Shown here one piece after another: positions 10,680 through 21,000 of a stretch of 64,000 nt of DNA; within the stretch, counting starts at the first letter, position 1; every line of letters starts with the position of its first letter. Under the pieces are notes generated by a model. It did not search any database. It was given only the letters and a program-made list of their open reading frames with translations, and was not told where the DNA came from. The DNA is from Isochrysis galbana (Eukaryota; Haptophyta; Isochrysidales; Isochrysidaceae), in NCBI GenBank assembly GCA_018136815.1, contig CM030935.1:2836799-2900798 (forward strand), in the 5' to 3' direction. The translations under genes and the position numbers were made by a program.

Positions 10680-11160
10680 CCCTTCCCCCCCCCTTCTGCA
10701 TTTCACCCCCCCTCCGTCGTCGTTCCCCCCCCTCCGCACATTTCCTCCCCTCCCCCCCCGCTGTTCCCCCCCTCCGCCGCTTCCCCCCCCTCCGCGCGCC
10801 GAGACGGCGGTTCTCTTCCGCGTCCGCGCGTCGAGACGCCGCGTTCTCTCTCCTCCCCCCCCCCCCCCCGCGCGCGGAAGTCCTTCAGCGTCCTTCGACG
10901 GTGTGTCCCTCAGCGGTGTCCTCCAGCGGTGTCCCGCAGCGCGTCCTTCAGCGTTGTCTTCCAGCGCTGTCCCACAGCGCTCGGCAACTCGGCAACGATC
11001 GTCGTCCCCTCGGAACTCGAGGTCCCCACCTCGAGACTCGAGTTCTCACCGCGAGTTCGCGCGGGGGGAGACTCGAGTCTCGAGACTCGAGTTCTCGCCG
11101 CGAGTTCGCGCGGGGGGAGACTCGAGTTCCACCTCGAGTCTCGCCGAGAGGCTCGCCTAA
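10680..11160. repeat. C-rich tract and two tandem repeat clusters
   Basis: 10680-10870 is C-rich. 10877-10980 holds a degenerate tandem of about 15-18 bp with core CAGCGGTGTCC. 11031-11150 holds two copies of a unit of about 51 bp built on CTCGAG palindromes and GCGAGTTCGCGCGGGGGGAG. Frames through this region are low-complexity. Confidence 0.7.
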
Positions 11161-11189
11161 AGCGGAGAACTTCTCCGCTCCAAGCGATT

Positions 11190-11530
11190 GCAAGAGCAAG
11201 AGCACGAGATCGATATTGGATATTGGCCAACACGCAAGCAATGATACGATACACAACAACGAAAGAGAAACGCATAAAACACCTAAGACGATAGACAGGT
11301 CACTCAACGGCACAGGAGAAAGGTGTGAACGCACCGCTGAGGACAGGTGCACACCGCCCAGCTCAAAACTCAAAACCCCCACACGACCCGGGCCCCTAAG
11401 TAGAGCACGAGGGGAGTTGCCGCAAGGCGGGTAATGAGTAATGAGGGTGAGGAAGGGGAATGGGCGTGGCTACGGTAGCGTTACCTAGTGCCACGTGTGA
11501 GGCGGGAATATTACATATTAAAAAGTTGTT
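11190..11530 (+). mobile_element. LINE 3' UTR, solo 3' end
   Basis: The block GGGCCCCTAAGTAGAGCACG and GCCGCAAGGC (11419-11428), then GGGCGTGGCTACGGTAG...GTGCCACGTG and a T-containing tail AATATTACATATTAAAAAG, is shared with 3549-3680 and 36266-36396. No RT coding sequence remains upstream, so this is a strongly 5'-truncated copy. CCCCT/AGGGG and GCC-GCAA-GGC form potential stem-loops. Confidence 0.75.
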
Positions 11531-12050
11531 TCTGTCATCTGTCATATGACACTCAGTATCAGGTCTAGAGCAACTAATACTGAGATATCATATATATATG
11601 ACATCGTCATATATGACAGAACAACCAGGTCTTGCTCCAGGTGCGCACGGCGCGCATCTGACGACTATATAATGCGAACATAACTATTGACTATTGTAAA
11701 TTAACCAAAGACATCATACGGCAAGCTAACTATTATAAGTTAACCTTACACATTTGATGGCTCAGCCGAGAGTCTGTCCCAATATTTAATATTCAACGGA
11801 ACGCGCCCTCACAACCCCTCCTCCCGGTGGTATTGATGATATTTCAAGAGACAAGAGAACAACATTATCAACATTGTAGGAGTAGATTATGTAGCGGTAG
11901 CAGGCAGCAGCCGTGGGGGGGGGAGAGGGGGGGGGAGGCCGACTGGCCGACTATGGTATTGAATTGTAGGAGGGGAGAAGGGAAAGGGAGAGGTTGGCGG
12001 GAGAGGGAGGTTCGAGGGTGGTTGTGAGGAGAAGGTTCTTGGCGTCGTCG
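11531..12050. other. AT-rich spacer, no gene seen
   Basis: The stretch contains TCATATGAC and CATATATATGAC palindromes near 11550-11620 and AT-rich sequence to 11830. No supported reading frame or RNA gene is visible. Confidence 0.5.
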
Positions 12051-12059
12051 TGTATCTAG

Positions 12060-12690
12060 GCGGGTCGAGAGAAGAGAGAAGAGAGGGAGAGAGGAGAGAA
12101 GAGAGAGGGGGGGAGGGGGAGGGGGAGGGGGCGGCGCCTTGAGCCCAAGAGCTACCGGTCGTTGGTTCGACCGGTAGGAAGAGAGAGAGAGACGTCTGAG
12201 AGAGAGAGGGAGAGAGAGAGGGGGGGAGAGAGAGAGGGAGAGAGAAGGGAGAGGGAGAGAGGGGAGAGAGAGAGAGAGGGAGAGAGCTGCTGCTGTGGCG
12301 CCCGCCGAGCCCCTGAATAAATCTCTTCTCTTTCTCTCTCTCTCTCCCTCCTCACTCTCAATCTCTCCCTTCCTCCCTTTCCCTTCCCCCCCCCCCGTTT
12401 TTCGCGCTGCCCCCCCTTCCCTTTGCCCCCCCCCCCTCCCCCCCTTCTAACCCGCCCCGCCCCCTCTCTCTCTACCCGCCGCCCCCCTCCCGCCCCCCCC
12501 CCCTCCCCCCCCCCCCCCCCATCTCTCTCTCTCTCCCCCCCCCCCCATCTCTCTCTCTCTCTCTCCCCCCCTCATCTCTCTCTCTCTCTCTCCCCCCCAT
12601 CTCTCTCTCTCTCTCTCTCCCCCCCCCATCTCTCTCTCTCTCTCTCCCCCCCCACCTTCCCTCTCCCCCCCCCCCTTTTACCCTCCCAGC
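12060..12690. repeat. GA tract then CT/C tract upstream of the oxygenase gene
   Basis: GA-rich repeats (12070-12290) are followed by C-rich and CT dinucleotide blocks separated by CCCCCCAT (12520-12660). The CT part ends about 100 bp before the ATG at 12760 and is on the coding strand. Confidence 0.85.
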
Positions 12691-12759
12691 AGCGCGCGGC
12701 TCCCACCCTCCCTCCCCTTCTTCTCTCGCTCCCTCCCTCTCCTCCATCCACTCACCGCC

Positions 12760-13782
12760 ATGCCAAAGCGGCCTCGAGAAGAAGGCGCGGCCGTGCTCGT
12801 CCCGCCGAACACCCCGCTCCGCAACAAGGCGCTGCTCGAGGACGCCGCCCGCGCCCACGCTGCTCATCTCATCCAGTCCCAAGGACGGCGGATCACAGCG
12901 ATGAAGTTCTGTGCTGAGGTGCTGCACGATCGCGTTGGCCTCAAGGACTACGCCGTCGGACAGTGGGAGCGCACCATCATCTCGGCGGCGCGCAAGTCAG
13001 CGCTTGGCGAGCACGACTCCTCGTGCATCCTCAAGCCACCGCCGCCCGTCACGCAAGACGTCCCGTCGATCGAGGCGGCTGTTCACGGCATTGTCGATTC
13101 AATCCCCAAGGGAGGAGCCGCACGGAAGAAGCTCAGCGTCCAGGCCCGTGCTCAACTTGAAGGTGACTGGCGCAAGCGCATCTCAGGTTTCCTCGACGCG
13201 GACGCCCTCAAGGAGCTCGAGATGAACGGCGGCATTGTTCGTCAGCTGCTGACCGGAGCGGAAGTGGCTAGCATCGCCAAGGAGCTCGTCATGGGCACCT
13301 CCACGAGCGTGACCTTCCTTCGCGAGAGTAGCGGAAGCGGGCGCGGCGGTGCCTACGCAAGCGTCCGGCTCTCGGATCTGCCACATCTCACGGCGCTGGC
13401 AAGGGCGCTGGCCGGCGCGCTTCGTGCCTGCACAGGCTGCACTACCCTCGGCGGAAAAGTACTTGCCACACGCTATGGCAAGGGCGGCATCAATTGGGCG
13501 CACCAGGACCAGACGCTGCACCCTTACCAGGCGTATGTGCTGCTGAGTCGTCCAGGCATCGACTTCTCGGGCGGAGAGCTCTACATGTCGGAGCCGGAGG
13601 CAGTTGTCTCGGGAGCTCCAGATGCCGAACTCGACCTGCCCTGGAGCTGCTCCGGTGAAATTGCTATTTTCAACGCAAACTGGCATGCACCCGGCGGCAA
13701 GCCGTGGTATCATGGGATGCGCATGGTGCATCAAGGTACGGACGAGCTGTGCTCGATGCTTGCCGTTGGTCTCCTAGAGTGA
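12760..13782 (+). CDS. Putative 2OG-Fe(II) oxygenase family protein
   Basis: A single exon encodes 340 residues starting MPKRPREE, a basic possible nuclear signal. The C-terminal half has a double-stranded beta-helix pattern: WAHQDQ gives H248-x-D250, followed by YQAYVLLSRPGIDFSGGELY. A late GEIAIFNANWHA segment precedes MRMVHQG with H324, the expected distal iron ligand. The Arg or Lys that usually follows the second His to bind 2-oxoglutarate is not obvious (HQGTDELCSMLAVGLLE). HxD...H and the GGEL/GDL-like strands are typical of 2OG-Fe(II) dioxygenases, including those acting on nucleic acids and proteins. The substrate cannot be told. Residues 1-150 show no known domain. Confidence 0.65.
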   Translation: MPKRPREEGAAVLVPPNTPLRNKALLEDAARAHAAHLIQSQGRRITAMKFCAEVLHDRVGLKDYAVGQWERTIISAARKSALGEHDSSCILKPPPPVTQDVPSIEAAVHGIVDSIPKGGAARKKLSVQARAQLEGDWRKRISGFLDADALKELEMNGGIVRQLLTGAEVASIAKELVMGTSTSVTFLRESSGSGRGGAYASVRLSDLPHLTALARALAGALRACTGCTTLGGKVLATRYGKGGINWAHQDQTLHPYQAYVLLSRPGIDFSGGELYMSEPEAVVSGAPDAELDLPWSCSGEIAIFNANWHAPGGKPWYHGMRMVHQGTDELCSMLAVGLLE

Positions 13783-15041
13783 GCGGTGAGCCTATCGCCC
13801 ATCATCTGGCTCCGTCTCCTGAACGACATCGAGGGAGCTGTGTGAAATACTCCACACCTGACCTCATCGCCGCTCGCCTGCTCACTACAAGATCGTCTCC
13901 ACGTTGCTCATAAAAGTACGGCGAGAGCAACATGTTGTGAGGCTCATGAGTGAAAGACTTGACAGGCATCGGGCTGCGGCGTACGCAAGCCCAGAGGAAT
14001 CGGTCTGAAGGGCATGTGCAAGTGCAACATTGTTGAGCACCTCCGAAGACAAGAGGCAACAATTAGTGGGACGATGACAATGTTTCGACAGGGACTTCTA
14101 CATCGTGCTTAATGGGAACGGATGCGGGCGCGATCTTCAGCCTGAACTCGAGCTTCTGGGCACTGGGTATGGGTCGGGGGTGAGGGAGATTATTTAAGAA
14201 CATGTCGCGTTCAATGCTTAAAAAAATAGAGGACCTGTCATCATGTCCTCTTTAAAGAAGACTTCCTCAACTAACTTTATAATCAGTTGCCTTGGAGCGC
14301 GCTGGCGCGCCTCCCCTCTCCTTGGGTCCCCCGCCGAGGGCGCCCCCCCAGTCCCGATGGTAGCCCGGTCACTCACTAGATCTAGATAATAATAAACGGA
14401 GCCGAACTTAAGATAAGCCAATTCGCCGACGGCACACACACACACAGTTGATAGCAGCCGACTATAGCAGCCTGACGCGCTCACTTGAGTGGGTAAATAG
14501 AAACGCGGCAGCCTCATGTGGCAAGCCCAACGACCAAAAGTTTGAAGGATTGCGAATGGGGTCCTTGAAGCGAGCCAAGCGCCCGCCAGCGCGGCCAGCG
14601 GCCAGCGGAGTTCCTAAAATATAAGTGGCTCAGACGTCACTTTTCTCAGAAGGAGCGAATACGCGACTATCTTGCAAGCCATGAAAGGGCTCTGGCGGAA
14701 ACTAGCCGACAAAATAGAAAAGAAAAGAAAACCACCATATACGCACCGATCACAATAAACAACCTCCCTTCCACCCCACTGCCTCTCCTCCGCCCGCCAC
14801 CGTCCACCCTTACCCACCGCCGGCCTATCCTCCCACCGCCGAGTGCCGTCGCTCGCCGCCGCCGTGGCGCACTACCTCTTCCTTCTCCAGTCCGCGCAGC
14901 CTCTCCCATCCCTCCAACCACCACCACCGCCAACGACAGCGCGCCCGCCGCCTCCGCAAATGTCGACAGCTCCACCGCCTCCGGCGCCGCCGCCCCCCTC
15001 CTTCCTCCCCCTGCCCCCGGCTCCACTCGAACCCTCGTATC
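13783..15041. other. Intergenic, no supported gene
   Basis: A small stem (GAGGAC...GTCCTC, about 14230-14252) and one copy of the 17-mer TAGCCCGGTCACTCACT (14361-14377) are present. Pro/Ala-rich frames at 14760-15040 are compositionally driven on both strands. Confidence 0.5.
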
Positions 15042-15155
15042 GGCGTCCCGCTCGAAGGTCCGACCCTCATCGGGACCGACAACCTCGCCAACATGCGCGT
15101 CGGTTCGCTGCGCTCCGCCCCTTCCCGCGCGCGCCACTTCATGCGCCGTTACCAA
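15042..15155 (+). pseudogene. Ty1/copia RNase H fragment
   Basis: The frame starting at 15042 reads GPTLIGTDNLANMRVGS then SRARHFMRRYQ. This is the TDN-x-AN and S-x-RxRH-x-RRY signature of the RNase H domain at the end of Ty1/copia polyproteins. Only about 38 codons are preserved. No integrase or LTR is visible around it. Confidence 0.65.
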
Positions 15156-15257
15156 GGTCGTTTGCCTTCATTTGGTACCCCTCGTTTCCAAATACGCGAT
15201 GCGCCGGCACAAAAAAAATCGTCTAGTATTTAAGCAAAGGCACCCACCTCACAGTGC

Positions 15258-15524
15258 TCAACCATGTCTACAAATGGGCAGGAAGTGGTCGCCCGGCTCC
15301 TCGTGGCAGAGCGGGCGGCCGTCGCCCAGGTGGCCGCGGTGGAGGTCTATCTTAGGGAAGGCGTCGTGCAGGTGGGGCGCGATCTCCATCGCGTCGATGT
15401 GGTTGACTCCCCCGTGGATGGTTTCGGCGTTGCCGCGCTCGGGGCGCGTCTGCAGGCCCGTGAAGACGCGCGCCATGTCGATGATGTCGTCGTTGGTCTC
15501 GACGCGGCGGCGGACGACCCGAGC
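15258..15524 (-). pseudogene. DUF1800-family fragment
   Basis: On the minus strand the frame reads ETNDDIIDMARVFTGLQTRP, then HIDAMEIAPHLHDAFPKIDL and HRGHLGDGRPLC before a stop at 15258. The ARVFTG-x-RxxN, IDxM-I, FPK-DL and GxLGD-PLC pattern is that of DUF1800 proteins, including the large secreted algal members. An in-frame TAG at 15525-15527 closes it upstream, so only about 88 codons remain. It faces a plus-strand frame that overlaps and extends it, which suggests a rearranged, dead gene. Function of the family is unknown. Confidence 0.6.
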
Positions 15525-16061
15525 CTATTCGACTACTCCGAGTTCGGGTGGGCGTCGGGCGACGCGCGCGACGACGACGGGGACGAAGCCAGCGGCGCCC
15601 GCGTGCTGCCCCCCGCGCGCACGATGGACCGCGTGCTCGATCTCGAGCTGCCGCGCGGCACGTGGGACGAGGCGGCGCGCGCCTTCGTGTGGGACGGCGG
15701 CGCGATGACGCGGGTGCGCGTGCTGAACCGCGCGCGCCCGACCGCCTGCCTCAGCTGCAAGGCGCGCGAGGCGCGCGAGTGCCCCGCGGGGACGCTCCTG
15801 GTCGGGTGCGGCTTCGCGTGGTCGGGCTTCTGCGCGAGCTGCTACCAGAGCGAGGCGGAGCCCTGCGGTAACTGCCAGTCGACGCGGCTGCGCGCGTTGC
15901 TGCCCGATGGGCGCTTCTGGACCGACGCGGTGCCCGCCCCCGCCCCCGACGCGGCGAGCCTGGCGGCGCGCGTACCTAACACGAATATTCAGTCCGCGCG
16001 ACCCCCCCTCCCCCGGTTCTCCATGGAAGGCAGCGGGGGGAGGGGAAAGGGGAAGTGGTAG
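15510..16061 (+). CDS. Cysteine-rich coding fragment, unrecognised
   Basis: The plus-strand frame (formally open from 15264) looks protein-like from about 15510: DPSLFDYSEFGW, then WDEAARAFVWD, RPTACLSCKAREARECPAG and CGFAWSGFCASCYQ...PCGNCQ. Seven or more spaced Cys suggest zinc binding. The part before 15510 is the antisense of the DUF1800 fragment, so the true 5' end is unknown. It ends in a Pro/Gly-rich tail at 16061. It may be another exon of a rearranged gene or unrelated. Confidence 0.35.
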   Translation, partial: ADDPSLFDYSEFGWASGDARDDDGDEASGARVLPPARTMDRVLDLELPRGTWDEAARAFVWDGGAMTRVRVLNRARPTACLSCKAREARECPAGTLLVGCGFAWSGFCASCYQSEAEPCGNCQSTRLRALLPDGRFWTDAVPAPAPDAASLAARVPNTNIQSARPPLPRFSMEGSGGRGKGKW

Positions 16062-16109
16062 GATAGGGTGGGTGGAGTAAGGAGTAGCAAAAGCGCACTC
16101 TGCACTCTG

Positions 16110-16215
16110 CCTCTGCCCCACGCCGTGCAAGTAGCGGTTAGTTTTTAAGATTTTTCTACACGAATGTTCATGCCTACAGCCTTCTAGATAGGCCAGGAAT
16201 ACAACACCCTTAGGG
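16110..16215 (+). repeat. Retroelement tail joined to an R2-repeat end
   Basis: CACGCCGTGCAAGTAGCGG...TTTTTAAGATTTTT matches 4540-4590. It is followed directly by ACGAATGTTCATGCCTACAG...AGGAATACAACACCC, matching 63690-63740. Two repeat families therefore abut at about 16156. Confidence 0.55.
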
Positions 16216-16720
16216 CAGGCCATAAGCCAGCCTACCCGCGAGCAATTCTCCGCAGGCAATAATGAGTAATGAGCGACGGCGCGCCCATGGAGCACCTTCC
16301 TTCTTCTTCCTTACTTTGACAAGGCTCTCCCAGGCGAGCTTGCGCCGCTACCTCCGCTCCTCCACCTGTTGCCAGCCTCTCACTCCGCCCGTTTACTAAC
16401 GTAATTGGGGCGAGCTTATCGATGAATCCCCTATTCGAGGACTAGGTAGGTGTCAGTTAGCGCCCAGATCCAGATAGCATTCAACTTGCTTTTTTTGTCT
16501 TCCCGTTCCCGTGGCGAAGCGCGTAGAAGCAGAAGTGGGCAGATGTACTCCTCTCCAATCAGACTACACAAAGACGTGAAACCCTATCACTATCGCCAAT
16601 ACGGATGATGGCGAAACGGCATTCGAGCTACCTAGATATTTCGTTGGAGAAACGTGAAATGCTAGCAGAAATGAGCAAGCCACTCGATAATCTCGAGCGG
16701 CGAGTAGTGTTGCACGGGTG
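16216..16720. other. Intergenic, nothing recognised
   Basis: Mixed-composition sequence between two convergent frames. No RNA gene, repeat or supported frame was found. Confidence 0.45.
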
Positions 16721-16722
16721 GC

Positions 16723-17746
16723 TCACAATTCCACGTCGACGCAAGCGTTTGTCTTGTCCTTACCCTCCAATCTGTAAGCAGCGGCGAGCGCAAGTGCTGT
16801 CGCAAGCACGGGGGCCCAAACAGAGCCTCCGCCGAGTTGCCACGCCGAGCCACATGTAGCCGCTCCTGCGGCAGCGGCAGCAGGAGCTTTAGCTTGCACA
16901 TCGGCGGCGCCGTTAAATCTGCTTTTCCAAGCTGTAGCAACTGCACGTAACGCAAACGCAGCTTCTGCCGCTTCAGCTGCCGCAGTTGTCCCAGCAGGCG
17001 CCTGCATGGCGAAATAGGCATCGGCGGTCTTGGCGGCGCGCTCGGCCGCAGAAATTTCTGCTGGTATGCCATCAAAAGCATCATCGTTGAAGACGATTTC
17101 CTGTGTATGAAGGGAGGGGGTCGGTGGATAAGCGGGGCGGAAGGGATTGAGAGTTGAGTTGGGGGCGAGAGGGCTGGGTATCAGCCAGTCGAAGACGTAA
17201 GCCTGAATGGCGTCATGTGCCACAAGAGTGATCCGTCGAACATTGTCTCACCTCGACGACGGCCGCCGAGGCAACAGAAACAGCGATGACTATCACGGGC
17301 GCCAGGAGCGCGGCGTATTGCTCCATGCCAACGGCGGTCTCTATTCCTCCGATCAACCCGTTGCCACCAATTATATTCGCCATGGCTTTGGAGCGAGATA
17401 GCAAGACTACGCCCAGTGGTTGCAGAACTCCCGCAATGACCGCAGCGATATTGCAGGCAGCAATGATCTCCAAAGCGGCGGCAATTCGTCGCCACTCGGA
17501 CGAGGTTTGCCGCCAATCAGCAGGCGCCGGCAGTGCATGAGAGTCGAGCGCGCCGTCCGCAATCATCCGTTCGATGCCACCGACAGGAGGCTCGATACCC
17601 AGACTTGTGTACGCTTGTGAGTAGGAGCGCCTCGCAGCAAAAAGGAGTGGGGCAAGCGCGAAGCCGACAATTATTTCGCGAGGGTTTGGAGGTGGCGGCA
17701 GCGGAGGCAACAAATCAGGAAGCCACTGCGGAAGAGTCGGGAGCAT
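16723..17746 (-). CDS. Predicted multi-pass membrane protein, unrecognised (two exons)
   Basis: Exon 1 is 17252-17746 from the ATG MLPTLPQWLPDLLPPLPPPP. A 49-bp intron (17203-17251, GTGAGA...TTCAG) joins in phase 0 to exon 2, 16723-17202. The product is about 324 residues. Hydrophobic segments are IIVGFALAPLLFAA, ALEIIAACNIAAVIAGVLQP, ALLAPVIVIAVSVASAAVV and, near the C-terminus, WAPVLATALALAAAY. The Pro/hydrophobic start could be a targeting sequence. No family is recognised. It lies just downstream of the methyltransferase on the same strand. Confidence 0.6.
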
Positions 17747-17853
17747 TGACCATGCGGGAATTATCGACGGTGGTTCGGCAGCACCGCCTGCCCAGCGCAG
17801 CTCGCTGACAGCTGAACTAGCGCCAAAATCAAGGCTCAAAGCTCGGCAAACCG

Positions 17854-19575
17854 TCAGCCCGATCGCAACTTGGACAGCAGCCCAAGCCCATGGGCCTTTG
17901 GGGATGCGAGCTCATTCTTCCAGTTGTTGAGCATCTCCTTATCGCGATCGGAAGTTCCGAGCGCCACCTCGCGCGCATCCTGCAGGACTTGCTCAAGCCT
18001 ACGCACACCCATCGATGCGGCGGTGGAGCAACCAACCTCCAATTTAGATGACCCCCCGTTGGGTGTTTTGGTTTGACCACTCTAGCCAGTCGCCCTCCGG
18101 ACCGGCATTCCGCCGCGCGCCGCTGCCGATTCGAAGCGTCGCCCCGAACCCATCTGCCAGAAGCCTCATCCCAACGAAACCCTGCAGCCTGAAGCACTGC
18201 CGCTTGCCGCTCGTCCACAATTGGCGGCTGACTAGCAACATAAGGAGGCGACATGGCCGATCCAGGGCCTGCTCCGGGATTGGACGCTGTAGCGTCACCC
18301 GAGCCTCCACGCACCCCGACTTTCCCCGGCCTCTGCACGATTTCGCTGTCATCCGCCGTGACGCCATCAGCCTCCTCGACCATTCGGATGTCGCGAGAGC
18401 GGCGTCGTCGAGCATCGCGGCGACCTTTCATGCACATCATCGGCTCGCTCTCAATGGCTGAAGCGCCGTCGACCTCTGGCAAGTTCGATTCGTCCTTCGT
18501 AGCCTCTTGCGCGGCGAGGGCGTTGCTCCTATCAAATCGCAATGTGAGCAGCGACAACGGCTCCAGCTTGCCCTGCGCGACCGCACTCAGCGCTGGGGGC
18601 AGGGGTGCTTCTGCAACACTTGCACCGTGCAGCTTCGCCACCTCCTCTAGACGAGCGCGGCATCCCTCAGCGCGCCCCACTGTGGGCTCGGCAATCAGCG
18701 CGATGCCGCCGCGGGGGAGAAGGAGAGCGGCAGCGGTGTCGACAAGGGCGGAGACGCTCATAGGGTCGTACAGCACCTGCGCCGTAGGTAGGGAAAGAGC
18801 AACGCCTCAAACTGACATTGGAGAGGCAGTGTCGACAAAGGGTGTAGATAATATGCTATATCCCCGGCTGGGAATTCGCGCGCACCTCCGATCCAAGGAC
18901 GACATCCGCCTGGCTGGCAAGCGCTGCCGACGCCTCGGCCCAATCGCATCTGATAGCGCACACCATGCCCGGAGCCGCCTCCGGATTGCCCACCGGCCCC
19001 GTTGGGATGCCACACAAATCAGCCGTGGACATTGCGCAGTGGAGGGCAAGAGGCTCGCGGTCGACGAGGGTGACAACAGAAGCGCCTGCAACCGAGGCGG
19101 TGAGCCCTGGAGGGAAAGAGATGTAAGTGATGGTAGACCAAGACAAGGGCCCGTGCCACCTGGATTATCTCTCTGATTCCTGTGAGCGCAAGTTGGGCTA
19201 CGGCTGCCGTGCCGCCTCATCCTCCTGCCTCCTCTTTTCACCGTGCCGACTCACCTGCAACTCCGAGGCCTGCGCCAAGCTCGATGACGCGCTTCCCCTT
19301 GACAAGGTCCGGCTCCGCCACGATGTGCGTCGCGAGCGCGCCGGCGGCAGGCCAGACGCTCGCCCAGCTCACATCCATCGCAGCAGTCTCCTCTCGCTCT
19401 GCCGCCCACTCCCACAGCGTCTCTGGGTCGGGGGCTTGACGAGCGTGGGGATGGGGAGACCGGCTGCCGGCACCTCGACGAGCGGAGGAAGCAGCCGATC
19501 GCCCCCGTGAATCAACCTCGCAGTCGTGGAGAGGGAGCAGAGGGAGCAGAGGAGGAGAAGCGGAGGCGGCGCCAT
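17854..19575 (-). CDS. Class I SAM methyltransferase (METTL21/family-16 type), four or more exons
   Basis: Exons on the minus strand: about 19255-19575, 18886-19106, 18150-18776 and 17854-18081. Donors are GTGAGT, GTGCGC and GTTCGG. Exon 1 opens with a hydrophobic leader (MAPPPLLLLCSLCSLS). In another frame it carries WASVWPAAGALATHI and motif I VIELGAGLGVAG, so a 41-bp intron or one-base error lies near 19420-19460. Exon 2 continues LTASVAGASVVTLVDREPLAL with the acidic SAM-binding residue in VDRE, then DVVLGSE. Exon 3 begins VLYDPMSVSALVDTAAALLL, the post-motif segment of family-16 lysine methyltransferases. A long polar tail follows, ending LLSKLRSG. Family members methylate Lys or other residues of proteins such as elongation factors. 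The substrate is unknown. The 200-residue tail is unusual. Confidence 0.75.
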
Positions 19576-20900
19576 CGCCGATCCCTAGGAAGGGCGTGGC
19601 GCGCTTTCTCTTCCTCCCGTCTCTCTCTCTCGGTTAGAACTTATAGCGCCGTAAGATCTCCCTATATAGTCCCTAGCCCTAGTCCCTAGTCCCTAGCCAC
19701 ATACACAAATACACATACACCGAACGAGCCATGCGCCAACCGCGCACCTCGTCGAAGCCGTTCTCCAAGTCGTGTTTTGCAATCTGCTCGGCGATTTTGC
19801 ACCCGTCTGCAAGTGGAGGGCGACTGACGAGCGTCGGAAATGTGAAGTGTCCATCAGCATATCACATATCATGTATCATGTATCATGAGGTGTCGTTCCG
19901 TCAATTGTGGGACATCAGTCGAATTGAGCGATCGAATGTCCACAGTTGTATATAGAGCGTTATTTTAAAGTTAAATGCAGACTAGCGTAACAACTTATTT
20001 TCCCTGCTTTCCCGCGGCGCGTGTCCCCCCCCCGGGGGCGCCGTGTCGGCGCTTTCCCCTATGTGGACAACTACATAAACATACATTTAAGAGATATTTG
20101 CCCATGCACCTGTGATTACTTGTAATTATGGGCACAGCGCGATGTGCATCGGCCCCCGCGGGGGCGCCGTGTGTGCGCATGCCAACTTTACCCATAAGGC
20201 CCACATTTATAGCCCGGTCACTCACTCTTTTTAACCACTATTTCCCACCTCCCCTGGGTGTCCAAGGATTCCTTAGGGTCCCCCCTACCTGCCCCGCCAA
20301 CTCCTCCCCCCTCCGAACCACCCCTCCCACCCCACGAAGGGCAATGGCGTCGGTGAGGGACTCCCTCCCTTCCCCCGCGCGTGGCGGGCTATTTTGGGAG
20401 ATTGAGGGGGCGCTCACGAAGGGAATCAGATTGGTGAATGTGGGCGCATCAGTATTAGAAACGCGGAGCTTCCGCGACGTCCGATCGCCCGCGATCGGCC
20501 GAAGAATGGCCTGGAGGTGGTGGCCATGCAGAGCCCAGAGCTCTCGCGAGCAGGGTGGGGGTCACTAGTAGGTCGCACGCTGGTTCTTGAGGGTCGCACA
20601 CACTCGCACTAACCCATCCTGGCCCCTCGCACCGCAGGAATGCCTCGATTCGATCCGGCCCGACGCCCAGGGCCACGGCCCCTATTGACGTCGACAAGCG
20701 CTCGATTGGACGCCTGGAGGTGCAGCTCTTCAAGTGGCCGTGCGGCGCGACGGGCCGGTCGCGACCCGGCTGTTCCGGGCCTGCCTGTAACCCCCAAAGC
20801 CTCCTGGCCCGGCCCCACGCGTTCGCGCCCAGCGTTGATCCGAAATCTTGAGAGCTGGTGTGTGTCGTGTTCACGTCTCATCCTCCGCCTTCACGCAAAG
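19576..20900. other. Intergenic up to the gap
   Basis: The 17-mer TAGCCCGGTCACTCACT at 20210-20226 starts a segment of about 140 bp also present at 52961-53110. No supported gene. Frames just before the gap (20640-20900) are GC-rich and not convincing. Confidence 0.5.
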
Positions 20901-21000
20901 NNNNNNNNNNNNNNNNNNNNNNNNNNNNNNNNNNNNNNNNNNNNNNNNNNNNNNNNNNNNNNNNNNNNNNNNNNNNNNNNNNNNNNNNNNNNNNNNNNNN
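20901..21000. other. Assembly gap of 100 N
   Basis: Exactly 100 N, the conventional length for a gap of unknown size. Features on either side may not be contiguous. Confidence 0.99.

Noticed and set aside
14667-15155. 162-codon minus-strand frame
   Set aside because: It is antisense to a copia RNase H fragment and to a Pro/Ala-rich low-complexity stretch.
20640-20900. Possible cyclophilin-like exon before the gap (DVDKRSIGRLEVQLFK)
   Set aside because: Similarity is limited to one short stretch, and the following sequence does not continue the fold. The gap prevents a test.
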